A stretch of DNA of 64,000 nt from Vicia villosa. Taxonomy: Eukaryota; Streptophyta; Magnoliopsida; Fabales; Fabaceae. The notes beneath the pieces were generated by a model. The model was given only the letters and a program-made list of their open reading frames with translations, had not been told where the DNA came from and made no database searches. Shown piece after piece: positions 50,069 to 62,576 of the stretch. The DNA lies in the NCBI RefSeq assembly GCF_029867415.1, contig NC_081183.1, forward strand, positions 39,204,655 through 39,268,654, read 5' to 3'. Numbering within the stretch: position 1 is the stretch's first letter; each line of letters starts with the position of its first letter. Position numbers and translations under genes: made by a program.

Positions 50069-53000
50069 CACTACAAAAAATCGTGTAAATTTAGGCGGTT
50101 TAATTATGGCGTTTAGTTTAAAACGCCACAATTTACGTTGATTACGGCGGTTTCATTTAACGACGCAATGTTGGTAATAAAATGGCGGTTTCAACCGCCA
50201 TTATTTACTTAATTGTTTCTAAAATTTCAAACTAACATGTGGCTCGCGTTTATCTCACTCTTCCCCCTTTTTTTTTTTATTCTTTTTATATATAATAAAA
50301 TATATTTTTGTTAATACTAAATAACAGTAATATTATTTAAAAAAACTAATAATATATATTAATAATTAATAATAATAATAATGTTACAGTATGAATTAAA
50401 AAAAAAAAGATTTACAAAACCATTATTCCTCTCATCCTTCGTAGTTCTTCAACAAAACCCTAAGGTTGAGCTCAACCCTCTCTCGCATTCAACCTTTCCT
50501 CTCCAAATTTGAATTTCCTCAAAGCTTGGATTTCAAATTTCTCTTATTTCTTTCCACCCGTTCAGTTTCCCGTAAACCCTTTTGATTTTAATCTATTCCT
50601 TTTATTCCAATTCAAACCCTAACTATGATTTGAAATTAGAATCGCACCTCTTCAGAATCAATATGGAACCCTAATAATCATCCCTATCAATAATTTGAAC
50701 CATCATTTTCATTTCGTTCAATCGCAAGTCCTCTATCCGCAGCGCTACAATCAGGTTTTTTTGTTGTTCTGTTCTACTAATACATTATATTCTGATTCTG
50801 TTATCTGTTTTTTGACTTGTATTAAATATTTTGGTAAAATTATTTGGTATTTTGCTACTTCTGTCACTAAGAAAACACTAGAGGGAGTGAGACCTACTGA
50901 TCAACTAGATCGAAACAGGAAGAGTGGTATCTGACAAGAAGATGGGACTAGCAGTGACCTCATTCGAGGTCTGGAGGTTGGCCTTCATGCTCCGTTAATA
51001 GTAACGGGAAAAGAAACGAACGTAACGGCGGATGCGTCTGTGTTGACGGAGGGACTATGTGGACTGGCTGATCCAACGATAATGAGTCAAATGGTGTTTC
51101 ATCGTTCTACCTAAGGTATTGTGTTTTGGCTTGGTTTTGACACTATTGACAGGCCTAATGATCGTTAGTTCTGGTACCTTTAAGTTATCTATTTTTTGAA
51201 TCATGAGTAAAAACATTTTGTGAGTCGTAAGATGCATGATTGTGTGAGAATACAATCCACCTATCCTGTATATGGTTGAATAAGATCTTTTCCTGTCCAG
51301 TTAGTTTATCATTAAAGTAAGTTCAGTATACTACAACATTGACATAGCTTGATATGGTTGAATAGGATCTTTTATGGTTTGTTGCAATCTGAACTTGAAA
51401 TACATTCCTGACATAAGTTTAGCCATTTATAGTTAACGACACTAGTTTAGCTTCTTATAATTCCAACTCCTTGTATTATGGGTGATTAACATTGTTATTT
51501 TGGTGTTACATGGATGGGTTGCACCTGAAAGTAGTGATCAAGGTGTTCAATGATGCATGACTTTCTGCTGATAAAATGCCATTTGATTTCCCTCAACACT
51601 CAAAAATTGATCACAAAATTCATAACACCGCATTCCAGCAGAATGTTGGTGATGCCTTATTATAGAAGGATTCTGGTTTAATTTTACAATGTTATATACT
51701 TTGTTCAATTCACAAACCTGATAGTTTCATTTTACCAAACTTTCATCTAGTTGACAAGTTTCTTAATGAACTGTAATGAGTTTTTAATACTATTTATTAA
51801 TAAAAGCATGTTGCTTATTGCGTTTAATGTATGGGGTGTGTCTGTGTATGACTTCAAATAATTCTTATGCTAATTTTTTTATAGTATGTTCATTGCTCTT
51901 GTTTAAATGTCATTCTAATTAACTGCACAATTAAGCTCCTGTTATTTGGTTTATACACTTATAACTAATCCTACTATAAAGAGGTTCTAAAAGTTAATGC
52001 TCTCATGCAGGTGAGGACAACATAAAAGCTGCAAGTATGTTAATATTGCATTATCAAGTCTCTTAATTTCTACCTTTGAAACTCCAGCCAATGGGTTTCT
52101 ATAGTCAAATTTGGGCCATCTATAACATTAACACTCTTCATATATAGAAAAGTAGACTAGTACAAGATTTTTCAAAGGTACAGTAGATTAATAACCTTGT
52201 TAATTAGTACTAATATATAGACTATAAGACTATTAATATGTATTGTTTCCAAGAGTGTGTGTGACTATTGTTCAGTTCAATACAACTAGAATTTTTGGTC
52301 CTTTTAAAATATGTTCTTTAATTTTTTTTTACCATAATGCATAAATGTAAATGTATTATACATATTTTAATTTAATTTTAGTGTTGGTGTTAAGTTGCAG
52401 CAAAAAAATTAAATTTAGTGTAGCATATTTCAAAGAGATCTTTTTGAAATTAATTTGAAAAATTATGTTGGTTTACATAGTGCTATTTTGGCTAATATCA
52501 TAGGTAAATTAGGATATGTAATTTCCAGTATATTACGGCTGTTTTAACCAACATAAATTGAAGATATTTATTTAATGTGAAATATATGGCTTTTGAAACC
52601 GCCACTCTATGTTGTTAATCTCGGAAAGCGGCGCGGCGCGGTCAACCCCAAAATTGGAGCGGCGCGGAAGCGGGGAGCGGAGCGGGCGCTATTTCATTAT
52701 TTATATTTTTTATTCTTTAATTAATATATTTTTTTATATACAAAATAAATAAATAAAAATAAAAAACAAAGGGTTCAAATAATAGTGAGGAGTGGTATTT
52801 AGAAAATTAAGCAACTACTTTTGGGCTTATGGCCCAAAAACCATAAAAAGAGAGCAACAAAAAAACTTGGGCCCATCATTCTGAGTCAAACCCTAGGTTA
52901 TAAGGGTGAGAGAGAAACGTGGAGTGAAAAAGCGCCGCCTGCCCTAGGTTAAGAAGAAAAAAAACATGTTCTCTCCTGTTTGTTGAAAAACTTTTATAGA

Positions 53001-53516
53001 ATCACAATATTAGAATCACATCTTTCTTCTCTCTTATCTCTCGCGATCACTGCAATGCTCTCTTCTCTCTCTACTCTCTCACCACCTGTTTCACTGTTAG
53101 CCGGGAACTGAGTTACATGACCCACGAAAATGGAAAAGCGGCCAGAAGCGGCCGCTCCGAACCGCTCTAGGACCCGATTTCGCGGCCGCTCAAGCCGCTT
53201 TGAGCCGCTTCACCATTTCGCGCTGTACCGGTACCACTGGAAGCGGCCTCGCCGGATTTTCCGCATCGCACCGCTATAGCGGCCGCTCCAGCCGCTTTTA
53301 ACAACATAGCCGCCACTATATTCATTAAGAAACCGCCATTTTAAACTGTGTTAAATACGGCGGTTTGCACGGCGTTTAATATTAAACTGCCGCTATTTTC
53401 CTTGCGGCAGCCAAATTTAAGGCGTTTCTACTAACGTGGTATTTGTTAATTACGGTGGTTCAAATCGCCACAATTTTCTCAAAATAACCACCACAATTTA
53501 CGCATTTTTTTTAATG
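50069..53516. mobile_element. Third nested CACTA element, non-autonomous (3448 bp)
   Basis: The left end CACTACAAAAAATCGTGTAA starts at 50069. The right end (TTTACGCATTTTTTTTAATG) is a mutated inverse of it, ending at 53516. The target duplication is TTA (50066-50068 and 53517-53519). Its subterminal repeats differ from those of the other elements: units such as TGGCGGTTT and AAACCGCC. The interior has a pyrimidine-rich leader-like region (50400-50560) and a GC-richer stretch near 50880-51110 that could be a captured gene fragment, but no identifiable protein. Confidence 0.7.
52610..53311. mobile_element. GC-rich miniature inverted-repeat element
   Basis: The ends are inverted: TGTTGTTAATCTCGGAAAGC on the left, and a right end whose reverse complement is TGTTGTTAAAAGCGGC. 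Near-identical 9-bp flanks GCCACTCTA (52601-52609) and GCCACTATA (53312-53320) suggest a target duplication. Terminal regions are packed with GCGGC/GCCGC units, including AGCGGCCGCT palindromes, in sharp contrast to the A/T-rich core. The superfamily is not certain (hAT-like or MULE-like). Confidence 0.55.
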
Positions 53517-53862
53517 TTAAAAATACATTAGACAACGCTTTTAAAAGCGCTGTCTAAAGGGACTCAATAGAAAGCGCTTTTCCCTGAAAAAGTGCTGCCT
53601 AAAGATGCTAACAGAAGGCATAAAAGGCTAGACAAAGCGCTGTTAAAGGCCTGCTTTAGAAAGCGCTTTTCCAGGAAGAAGCACTGCTACAGACCTAATT
53701 TAGAAAGCGCTTTTGAAAAGCGCTGCCTAAAGTATACATAAGGCCGCGCTTTTGCGTAAAAAAAGCGTTGTCTATACCAACAGCAACGCCATCATAGGCA
53801 GCGCTTTTAAGCGTTGTTAAAGGTCAAAAAAAGCGCCTTCTTTTCCCTTTTTTTGCGTAGTG

Positions 53863-55418
53863 ACAGTAGCTTGAAACACAAACAACACACCAGTAGCTTG
53901 TATTAAGGATACCTAAATGATGCACATACATTCAATACTTCACAACTTATGAATGCATGAGAGAACCTTACAACTCAAAGACCAAATAGTCCAACTCATA
54001 AGTCGAGTGGATCACAAAACAACCAACCCTCATAGAGAGTGGTACAAAAGATAAAGCCCTAGTAATTTTACATCTTGTACCCGTACACTTCTAGGTTACG
54101 AAACACTTTTATTTATAAGATTTTCCCAACTGAATTTGGGCTTCAAAATCACAGCATATCAGCTGCTACAAATCTGTAGAAGATTATGCATAAAAATAGG
54201 TCTTCAACCAAATCTTCCTAAATTATCTCCATAATTAGAAAGTGCACATTCTCCTTGATTCTGACTTGAATTTTTCATACCTTTTAAATCAGCGCCACAC
54301 AGGACTGCATAATATTTCCTAAATATTCTGCATCTGTTAAATCTTGAACCAATCCAACAGCCCAGCCCAAACAGTCACGATGTCGAATTACTCTGCATAG
54401 GACATCTTGTCTGACATGTTGCTCCAATGATGAAATATTTCATCTCAACATGTTTCTTCATAAAATAGGACTTCTTGATCAACCTGTTCTTCTTAGCAAG
54501 TTAACACATCCCATTTAACATATTGCTGCAATATTTGTTTGCCTAAAATTAATGTCAATCAACAAAATAGAGAACTAACAGTGACCATATGACTTGCAAG
54601 GTTCATGTTGTTAGTATGGTTTAATTTAAAATGTTGGGTAGCCATGAATTACTTCTATAAATTTGAATACTTTTGAGATATCTAAGAGGACAGAGAAACA
54701 CTTCTAAACACTTTATATTTATGTGGTTCATATATCAAAAGTTGAAGAGATTAAGAAATACCTAGGTAAAAAAAATATAGTTTGTTCTTAGGAATTTGAA
54801 AGACTGTTTTTTTTTAATTAATTTTTAATCTTTTGTAACTTTTGAAATATAATAAATTGGAGAGTCGCTCTATCTTTTAGAATAGATCAATTTGATCAAA
54901 TTGAGTAAACAAATTTTGTGTGTACTTGTCTTTTATCTGTTGTTACTAAGTTTTTTTTTATGTAATACCATTTATTTTAATTGTCATTGTTCTTAATCCA
55001 CACATTAAAATTTTTGGTGTATTTGAAATTTGAATTAATTCAACTTTCACAACAAATTCAACAATGTTTAATCACACTATAAATTGATTCTTTTAAACAA
55101 TTTATAGGTTACCAATATAATAATGCAGAAAGCAAGGTAAAGAGAAAGCTTGATGTGCGTCATAACAATGTTTTCTTATGATTATCACTATCAAAATTTT
55201 ATTTAATTTTGCTAAGAATATAAGGAAGATTCACATTATTGATGACTAGGAAACTTAATGGGCACACATAGGAAATTATGAAACTAGATTTCACATGGAA
55301 GTGAAGTTACTAACGCACACTAACAATACACTATACAAACATATATAGGAAGCTTAATTGGTATAACATAGGACATCCCTTGTTGCTTACTAATACATTT
55401 TCGGACAAAAATGTTTTA
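53863..55418. other. Intergenic DNA downstream of the RLP gene, no gene seen
   Basis: There are no supported frames. A short minus-strand stretch around 54420-54520 reads vaguely like a copia-type KKHVEMKYFI segment but is too short to call. This region contains the 3' untranslated region of the RLP gene at its right end; a poly(A) site was not identified. Confidence 0.4.
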
Positions 55419-58400
55419 CTAATCAACAGGGTTTCCCATACATGTTTTCTTTAACCTTGCTAACTCTTTTCTGAATGTCACATTTATTCTATTCATTACC
55501 TTATCAATGCAACTATAGTATGCATGCCTCCAACTCTTCTTCAATATCAAAACTCCAATCACAATCCAAAAGCCACTACCAAATCCAAGTGCTACCACAA
55601 AGTAAAACCACAATTTCTCAGCCTTATCATGTTTACCATCACCATCATCCTCATCAACTCTATTATTAGGATCACAATGATTCAACAGTGGTGTACCACA
55701 AAGAAAATTGTTTCCAACATAAATAGATGAATCGTCATTAAGTGTTAAAAATTGATTTGTTTGTGGTATTGGTCCTGAAAGATTGTTGTAGGACAAGTTT
55801 AGATGACTTAGGAAAGTTAAGCTAGACATGGTGTATGGAATTGAGCCTGAAAGTTGATCATGAGAAAGGTCCAAAGATTCAAGTGACTTCATGTCCCCTA
55901 TGGTCATGGGAAGTTCACCTGACAGATGGTTGTGTGACAGATTTAGGCCTCGTAAAGCAGTAAGAAGAGTTATTCCTTTAGGAATAGGTCCACTCAAATT
56001 GTTGCTTGAAAAATCCATATTAGCCAGTAGTTTTAGATTTCTTGTATAATGATCTTCTCTTCCATTAATGATTTGGCTGACATCTTGTTCATACCATTCA
56101 ACATACCTCGGCTCTCCAGGAGCTATGGCAACTAATGGTTTACTTCCTTGAATCATTGCTGTAAGATTTCCAATACATTGAGGGATTGAACCAATCAACA
56201 TGTTGTTGGAAAGGTCCAAGATTTGCAAAGTTGAGAGTTTGCAAAGTTGTGATGGAATGTCACCTTGAAACTTGTTTTGTGTTAACCTTAGAATTTGGAT
56301 TGAGGAGAAAATGTCTCCAACCCATGAAGGTATTTTCCCTGACATTTTATTATCTCCAATATCTAAGATCAACAACTGCTTTAAATTCTTCAAGAATGAC
56401 GGAAACTCCCCATGAAGACTGTTATTATTCAAATGTAACCATGCCAACGTGGTAAGATGACCAATAGTGCCTGGAATAACTCCTGATAGTTTATTTGATG
56501 ATAGGTTAATCACATCCAATCTTTGAGTTGAACTCCAACAGTCAGGAATGTTTCCAACTAAATTATTGCTTGAAAGGTCAAGATTGTACAAAGAGTTTAT
56601 TTTGCATAGTGAGTTTGGAATGGAATCATTTATGAGGTTCCCTCCTAGGAGCAAGTGAGTAAGATTAGGCAACTTCTGAGCAATATTTTGGAATAGTGAT
56701 CCTGTGATATGGTTATTGGTGAGATTCACATAGGCCAGTAGCTTGGGAAATTTTATTTCAGAAAAGACTTCTTCCAAATTGTTGAAAGACAGGTCTAAAT
56801 TAAGGAGGTTTACAAGTTGACCAAAACTATGAGGAAGTTTCCCTGTCAAATTATTTTTATGAAGATAAAGAGTTTGCAATTTTGAAAGTTGACCAATGTT
56901 TTGTGGGATTGTTCCACTTAAAGAGTTATCTGACCCAACAAGGTTTTTTAGGGTCCTTAGTTTCACAATACTCCTAGGAATAACACCATAAAAATGATTG
57001 GAAGAAATAACCAAGGTGCTTAGACTGACAAATTGTCCAATACAACTAGGAAGAGACCCTGTCAAATTATTATTGTTCAGAAGCAAAGACTCTAGATTTG
57101 CTAGTGTTGTTAGACTGCAAGGAAGACCCCCAAACAAGTAATTATTAGACATGTCCAAGTAACTTAGATTCCCCAGTTTCTCAAGAGAGTTTGGAATAGA
57201 TCCATTCAAGTGATTGTTAGCAAGTACTAAAGATTTCAAGTTAGACAACATTCCCCAAATATTTGGAATAGGACCATGGAAAAAACTTGATTGAAGTTTA
57301 AGGTTTACCAGATTCTCAAGCTTCCCCAACCATGTTGGCAGATGATCATTGAAAGTATTGTTGTTCAAGTCCAGTTCCTCCAAAGCATATCCCATGCATC
57401 TTGTAGACTGTAAGTTACCCACGAGCGTATCTCCTTGAAGTCCATTCGCAGACAAATCTAGCGACAGAAGATTACACATATTCTCTAGAATTGATGTTAT
57501 AGGATCCTCAATATGGTTCACTGACAGATTAAGATACAAAAGACCCTCCAACCCTCCTAACCATAATGGAACTGTTTTAATATTGTTTTGGGGAATGTCG
57601 AGCAATGTCAAGGAAGTCAAATTTTGCAGAGCGGATGGAAGTGAGCCAAGAGCATTGTTTCCAAGATATAAAGTTTTAAGTTTTGCACAATTGCCTAACC
57701 AAAATGGAACTGAACTAAGATTATTGTTGGAAAGGTAAATAAACTTGATTGAAGTGGAGTTTCTAAAAGCATACAGATCTGGACCATCAAGTCCATTATT
57801 TGCAAGACTAAGAGACTCAATGGTAGAAAGATTTGTGTAACTAACAAGTTGATCATCTCTATGCATCTGGGTTAAGCTGCAGTTCGTTAAGTCTATATCT
57901 AACAAAGAAGGGATCATGCTAAGTGCCATGTATAAATTCTGTGCCCTCCCAAGAAAAACGTTATTCAGGTAAAGGATTCGGAGCATTGAAAGTTTTGAAA
58001 GCCAATGGATGTCATCAGAGTATAACCAAGAATTGAAACTGAGATCAAGAAAGGTCAATTTTGTGAGGTTGCCAAGGTTGTTTGGAATCATGCCATTAAA
58101 ATGAGAATCAGAGAGAGAAAGGTATTGTAGCTCGTTCATAAAATTGAGAAACTTTGGTATTGGAGTTGAATTAAAATTGTTTCCACTAAGGTCCAAATAG
58201 GTAAGATATTTGAAATTTGAAAGAGAATGATGGAGATGTGGAGATTCAAGCTTAGAGTTTGAGAAAGAACAGTTTGATGGATATGCTTGTCCTCTTGTTG
58301 GAGGGTAGCATGGATTCCTAAGGTCAATCTTAACAACATGTCCTGTAAAATTGCTGCAACTAATACCTTTCCATCTGCAACACTCATTTCCTTCCCAAGA

Positions 58401-58565
58401 GGAGAGTCTAAGCGAAGGATCTTTAAAGCTTACTTTGAGTTCCACAAGTGAGTCTCTTTCGTGTTGCATGCAACCAAATGATGAATGGCTACTGAAACAT
58501 ATGAAATATGCACTCAACAGAGAAACAATATTAGCGAAAGAAAAACTTTGGTAATTTTTTCCCAT
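55419..58565 (-). CDS. LRR receptor-like protein (RLP), EIX2-type
   Basis: Intact single-exon gene for a cell-surface receptor without a kinase. An upstream in-frame ATG (58607) would give 1062 residues; I prefer ATG 58565 (1048 residues) because it begins MGKNYQSF and a clean signal peptide ([16 protein letters not shown]), and because a TATA-like box lies only about 20 bp before 58607. In 1062-residue numbering: LRRNT cap about 46-85 (CC at 76-77); about 30 LRRs of the LxxLDLSxNNLxGxIP type from about 105; an island about 818-856 ([10 protein letters not shown]...WYEQDV...); four last LRRs; a cap with two Cys ([14 protein letters not shown]); an acidic juxtamembrane stretch (about 983-995); a membrane helix about 1000-1022 with GxxxG (1008-1012); and a short basic tail with a YSCI (YxxPhi) endocytosis-type signal (1031-1034). 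Family knowledge: such proteins sense extracellular ligands and signal through SOBIR1/BAK1-type kinases. The ligand is unknown. Confidence 0.9.
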   Translation of the reverse strand: MGKNYQSFSFANIVSLLSAYFICFSSHSSFGCMQHERDSLVELKVSFKDPSLRLSSWEGNECCRWKGISCSNFTGHVVKIDLRNPCYPPTRGQAYPSNCSFSNSKLESPHLHHSLSNFKYLTYLDLSGNNFNSTPIPKFLNFMNELQYLSLSDSHFNGMIPNNLGNLTKLTFLDLSFNSWLYSDDIHWLSKLSMLRILYLNNVFLGRAQNLYMALSMIPSLLDIDLTNCSLTQMHRDDQLVSYTNLSTIESLSLANNGLDGPDLYAFRNSTSIKFIYLSNNNLSSVPFWLGNCAKLKTLYLGNNALGSLPSALQNLTSLTLLDIPQNNIKTVPLWLGGLEGLLYLNLSVNHIEDPITSILENMCNLLSLDLSANGLQGDTLVGNLQSTRCMGYALEELDLNNNTFNDHLPTWLGKLENLVNLKLQSSFFHGPIPNIWGMLSNLKSLVLANNHLNGSIPNSLEKLGNLSYLDMSNNYLFGGLPCSLTTLANLESLLLNNNNLTGSLPSCIGQFVSLSTLVISSNHFYGVIPRSIVKLRTLKNLVGSDNSLSGTIPQNIGQLSKLQTLYLHKNNLTGKLPHSFGQLVNLLNLDLSFNNLEEVFSEIKFPKLLAYVNLTNNHITGSLFQNIAQKLPNLTHLLLGGNLINDSIPNSLCKINSLYNLDLSSNNLVGNIPDCWSSTQRLDVINLSSNKLSGVIPGTIGHLTTLAWLHLNNNSLHGEFPSFLKNLKQLLILDIGDNKMSGKIPSWVGDIFSSIQILRLTQNKFQGDIPSQLCKLSTLQILDLSNNMLIGSIPQCIGNLTAMIQGSKPLVAIAPGEPRYVEWYEQDVSQIINGREDHYTRNLKLLANMDFSSNNLSGPIPKGITLLTALRGLNLSHNHLSGELPMTIGDMKSLESLDLSHDQLSGSIPYTMSSLTFLSHLNLSYNNLSGPIPQTNQFLTLNDDSSIYVGNNFLCGTPLLNHCDPNNRVDEDDGDGKHDKAEKLWFYFVVALGFGSGFWIVIGVLILKKSWRHAYYSCIDKVMNRINVTFRKELARLKKTCMGNPVD

Positions 58566-58626
58566 ATTTGACTGAATTTGAAGAAATGAAATTGTGGGTG
58601 AGCACAATCATGACTAACAAACACAA

Positions 58627-58634
58627 CTTAAATA
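58627..58634 (-). promoter_or_regulatory. Candidate TATA box of the RLP gene
   Basis: On the minus strand TATTTAAG lies 62 bp before the preferred ATG (58565) and 20 bp before the upstream ATG (58607). A start site 25-30 bp downstream would fall near 58600, excluding the upstream ATG from the transcript. Confidence 0.4.
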
Positions 58635-58837
58635 GGCATCTTATATTACTGTTTTTTCTTCATGTTGGGCCTATTTTTTTAGTCATGTTTTACATAGAGA
58701 TTTTATGTTATTTTTTGGATTTTTTTAATTATGGAAAATCATTTTTTAAAAAATAAAATTTATTTAATTTCAGTAGTTAATGTTAATATTCTGAAGATTT
58801 TCTTCAAAGAAATAAAGTATCAAAAAATATAAAAGAA

Positions 58838-61800
58838 TCTTAATATATATAAATGCAAGGTTGTCATGATGGCAACCCTAGCCACGTGTCATCATGACAA
58901 CAATTCTTAATAAAAATCCTAATGTGTCATTTACTAATTTGACCTTATTAAAAATAATAATACTAATCAATATAAAATAATAATATAACATCCAATTTAA
59001 ATAATATATAACAATAGTAAAAAATTAAAAGAACACAGTTATAAAATACAAAATTTCTTATAAATTTTAAAATTAAAATTTTAAAAAAGCTCATAAAAAG
59101 AATTTAAATCCAATTTATTCTGATGGTTTTCTTTTCTTTTTTTTTTTAATCTTATTTTATGACTATTCAATAACATCTAATTTATTGAAATTTAAAAAAT
59201 TATTTAAATATTTTACATATTTCATACTTTATTACTTACAAAATATTATGAAGAAAAAACATATAAGAATATAGATAAAAAACTTATGTTTTTAAATTTT
59301 TTTATTATAAATTTATAATTTATATTTAGTTAATATGTAATAATAAAAAGAAATTAAAATAATATTTTATACCATACAAAGTTTTTAATAAATTTTAGAA
59401 TTAAAATTTAACTAAACTCATTAAAAAATTAAATTTTAATTTATTCTTATTATTTCTATTTTTTCACTTTATGCCTATTAAAAAATATACAATTACTGAA
59501 ATTTTTAAAACAAATATTATATTACATTTTGTAGTTTATTACTTACAAAAAATTATGAAGAAAATTTATAAAAATATTAGGAAAAAATTTATATATTTTA
59601 TAATTGTTAATATTCTTATATAAGAATTTATAAAAATTATAATTTTATGAAAATTATAAAAATTCATATTTTACACATTTAAATATCTTTATAAATTTAA
59701 ATATTTTTAAAAACATTTATACTGATTTATTTTAATTATTTATCTTTCTTTTTTACTTTATGTCTAATAATAACATTCAAAACCTCTCACATGTTCATCT
59801 TCTTTTTTATTACCACTTATTTATTTCAATTTATTTTAATTTAATTTTTTTTACTTTATATTGACCTCTCACATGATCTTTACTATGTTTAAACTGAAAA
59901 TTTATATTATAGGTAACTATTAAAACCATTATAATTAACAATTGATTTTAAAATAATAAATTATACTATGATTTATTATAAATTGCAACTAATATATAAA
60001 TATAAATGCGTTTATAATTACTGCTCAACAAAAATTCAAAATAAAAAAGATATGCTACTTTAAATACATTTTTAAAAAATTGTATGTGTTTTCTAAATGA
60101 GTAACGTAATTTTTGTCTATAATAAAACTATTTGCATAGATATTTTTTTAAAATTTTTATACTTTAATTATAATAATTTAGATATTTATATATTTCTTAC
60201 ACTCAATATATTTCTGTATATTTAATTAAAAATGTAACTCTCAAATAACTCTTTTATTATTTTTTACTATTGTTTCTATGATTAAAAAAATTAAAAAGAT
60301 GTGTTCAAATTAGAAATATGGATAGATAGTAATCAATAAACATATATTAATTCTAATGATGACAAAATTAAAGTTCTTTGTAAAGGTATTATGTATAACT
60401 TTTATATTAAATTATATTAATAATAAAACGGTACTCAATTAAATAGCTACAATGTATAACTGTTATATTAAATTATATTATTCATTATTCATGATGATAA
60501 TTTTTGTTAACCATTCAATATAAATAGGTCTTATCTTCCACCAACCCATATGAAAATGAGATCAACTTTTCATTTTGTATTGATATTTTTTATTACTTTT
60601 TCTTAGTTCTCACTTATATATGTTTTAACTATCTTTATGGTTTATGATGTAGGTTAATGATTTTGATTTATATTGCCGGCCATTTACTCAACTTAATCTA
60701 TGTATCAACTATTTAAATATTTTATCAACAGTATTGTGTAATAATTTATTTTAAGAATCAATATAATATTTTATCATCTACTTTTATAATTTCCTCTTCT
60801 TTTTATTCTTTATTGGATATAATTATTATAGTTATGTGAATGAAAAGAAGAGGATAAATAAAACTCCTATTGTTTCTACAATTGCATGCATGCTACTAGA
60901 AAATTGTGAGAAAAATTACAACTCATATGAGTATAATTTTAACAGTAATTTTTAAGAGAAATGTGTATTTGATTTAATTTATTTATTTAATTATTGGAGA
61001 TTTTCAATAAACAAAAATTATAGTGCGAGAAGAATATACTTTTCATTGAAACTCTCTCAATTATTTATGCATTATTATTAATGATTTTGGAGATACCATT
61101 TGCACTTTTCTTGGAACAGAACTTTGGGTCATCCAGAAGATAAAAGACATCTTATTTAAAAACACTAAAGTTATCCACGTCCTCCGTGAAGACAAAGCAA
61201 ATTGCATATTTCATGGTAAAGCTCGCATACACTAACAACAATCTTTTGATTCACAACTCCCTTTCATTCGGAAGGAATTTATTTGTATGTTAATAGTTTT
61301 TTATCTCTTTTTTAAGCATTATAACAAATAAAATAATTAATTTTTGTTACACATCATTTTAATAATATTGTCTTTTTATCTGAATATTAGGAAGATTTCT
61401 ATTTTATTTTATACATCAATTGAATTTTTATTATTATTTTTAATTATTGGTATTGTTATTTTTATTTGTATTAATATGATAATAATTATTAACTATCTTT
61501 AAATATCCTTTAAAATTAAATAATTATTTATAAAAAATAAAATTGTAAAATAAATTTTAGTTGTAAGTTATAATTGATTAAGTTTTAAGTTAATAAACTA
61601 TTTAAGAGTTATGTGATGATACAGTATTTGATTTATTATAATATTTAAGTAATATGTATTATGAATAATTGATTTATTTTGTTAAATGGATGAGAAATAT
61701 GAGGACTAATCTAATTTTTGTATGATAAAGTTATATTTAAGAATCTAAATATCACTATTTAATAAAAAATTTAACATAGCTTGGCTAAAAAACTAATAAC

Positions 61801-62576
61801 TTAAAATAATAAATTTTAGAATCATCAATGTCTATAAAATTGAAAGAAGAAAAACTCTTTAAAGTTTCATTTAAGTTTCATTTTAATTTTTTCTTTAATT
61901 TAATTATTGAGATGAAAATAATTAATTTATTGAGATGACTATATAATATTTTTCGATTGATTAATGATATACATTGAACCATAATAAATAATAGTTTCCT
62001 ATACCCCATGAAATAACCAATCTATTAATCAGTCACAACATATTTTTTTCACTATAATAAATAAATAAATAAATCATGAAAATATGAATGAAGTTACTTG
62101 ATTAACATAGGAACACCGAAGAAAAAATCAATATGATAAGATATAATATGATTTTGAAAAATTAAATTTTTTTAAAGAATATATAATTAAAACTTTTTTT
62201 GGACTTAACATTCAATAAAAAATTCTTAGGTTATGTAAATTATAGACTAAATACTAAATTAATAATTGAATTTTACATTGATCTACTCTTATATTTATTA
62301 TAAATTTAATGATTATTATATAACACTTTTTTATAATATTGTATTCACGTAAATATGACATATCTTTCTAATTTAAAGAAAATAATTGAACTTTTTATGT
62401 ATAATTTATTAAGATTTCTCATACTGTAAAATTTTATTTTGTATTTAACATAATTTTAAAGCATATTTTATCATATGATTATAATTAACTATATTTAATC
62501 AAATATGTTATTTCAAACAAAAAATTAAGATACAAATTTTAAACAAACCCATGCAACGCACGGGCCAAAAATCTAG
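58838..62576 (+). mobile_element. Non-autonomous Helitron (3739 bp)
   Basis: The 5' end reads TCTTAATATATATAAATGC after an A (58837). The 3' end reads CTAG (62573-62576) followed by T. A GC hairpin (CCCATGC AAC GCACGGG, 62548-62564, one G-T-type mismatch) sits 8 bp before it. These are the TC...CTRR ends, hairpin and A/T insertion site of Helitrons. There are no inverted repeats. The interior is very A/T-rich with no Rep/helicase frame, so it is non-autonomous. It begins about 230 bp upstream of the RLP start codon. Confidence 0.65.
62548..62564 (+). other. Helitron 3' hairpin
   Basis: The stem CCCATGC / GCACGGG with an AAC loop is one of few GC-rich spots in this 4-kb region. Confidence 0.6.

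Larger units (their letters stand above)
37897..53862 (+). mobile_element. Old CACTA (En/Spm) element remnant, host of three later CACTA insertions
   Basis: The 3' end is clear: subterminal repeats of the AAAGCGCTTTT...AAAAGCGCTG type (49930-50060 and 53530-53830) finish at TTTTTGCGTAGTG, ending at 53862. The coding part is a C48/Ulp1-like protease gene on the plus strand. The 5' end and the transposase are missing; the left limit is simply where gypsy gag homology stops. The three nested CACTA elements are 38198-43594, 43969-49355 and 50069-53516. They leave about 1.7 kb of the old element visible. Confidence 0.65.

Noticed and set aside
54420..54520. Minus-strand copia-like fragment
   Set aside because: Only a short, weak match to a KKHVEMKY-type segment, not enough to annotate.
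56186..58554. Plus-strand frames opposite the RLP gene
   Set aside because: They are antisense shadows of the LRR coding sequence.
55419..58607. Upstream ATG at 58607 as the RLP start
   Set aside because: It would put a hydrophilic 14-residue leader before a good signal peptide and lies only about 20 bp from a TATA-like box. It was kept as an alternative only.
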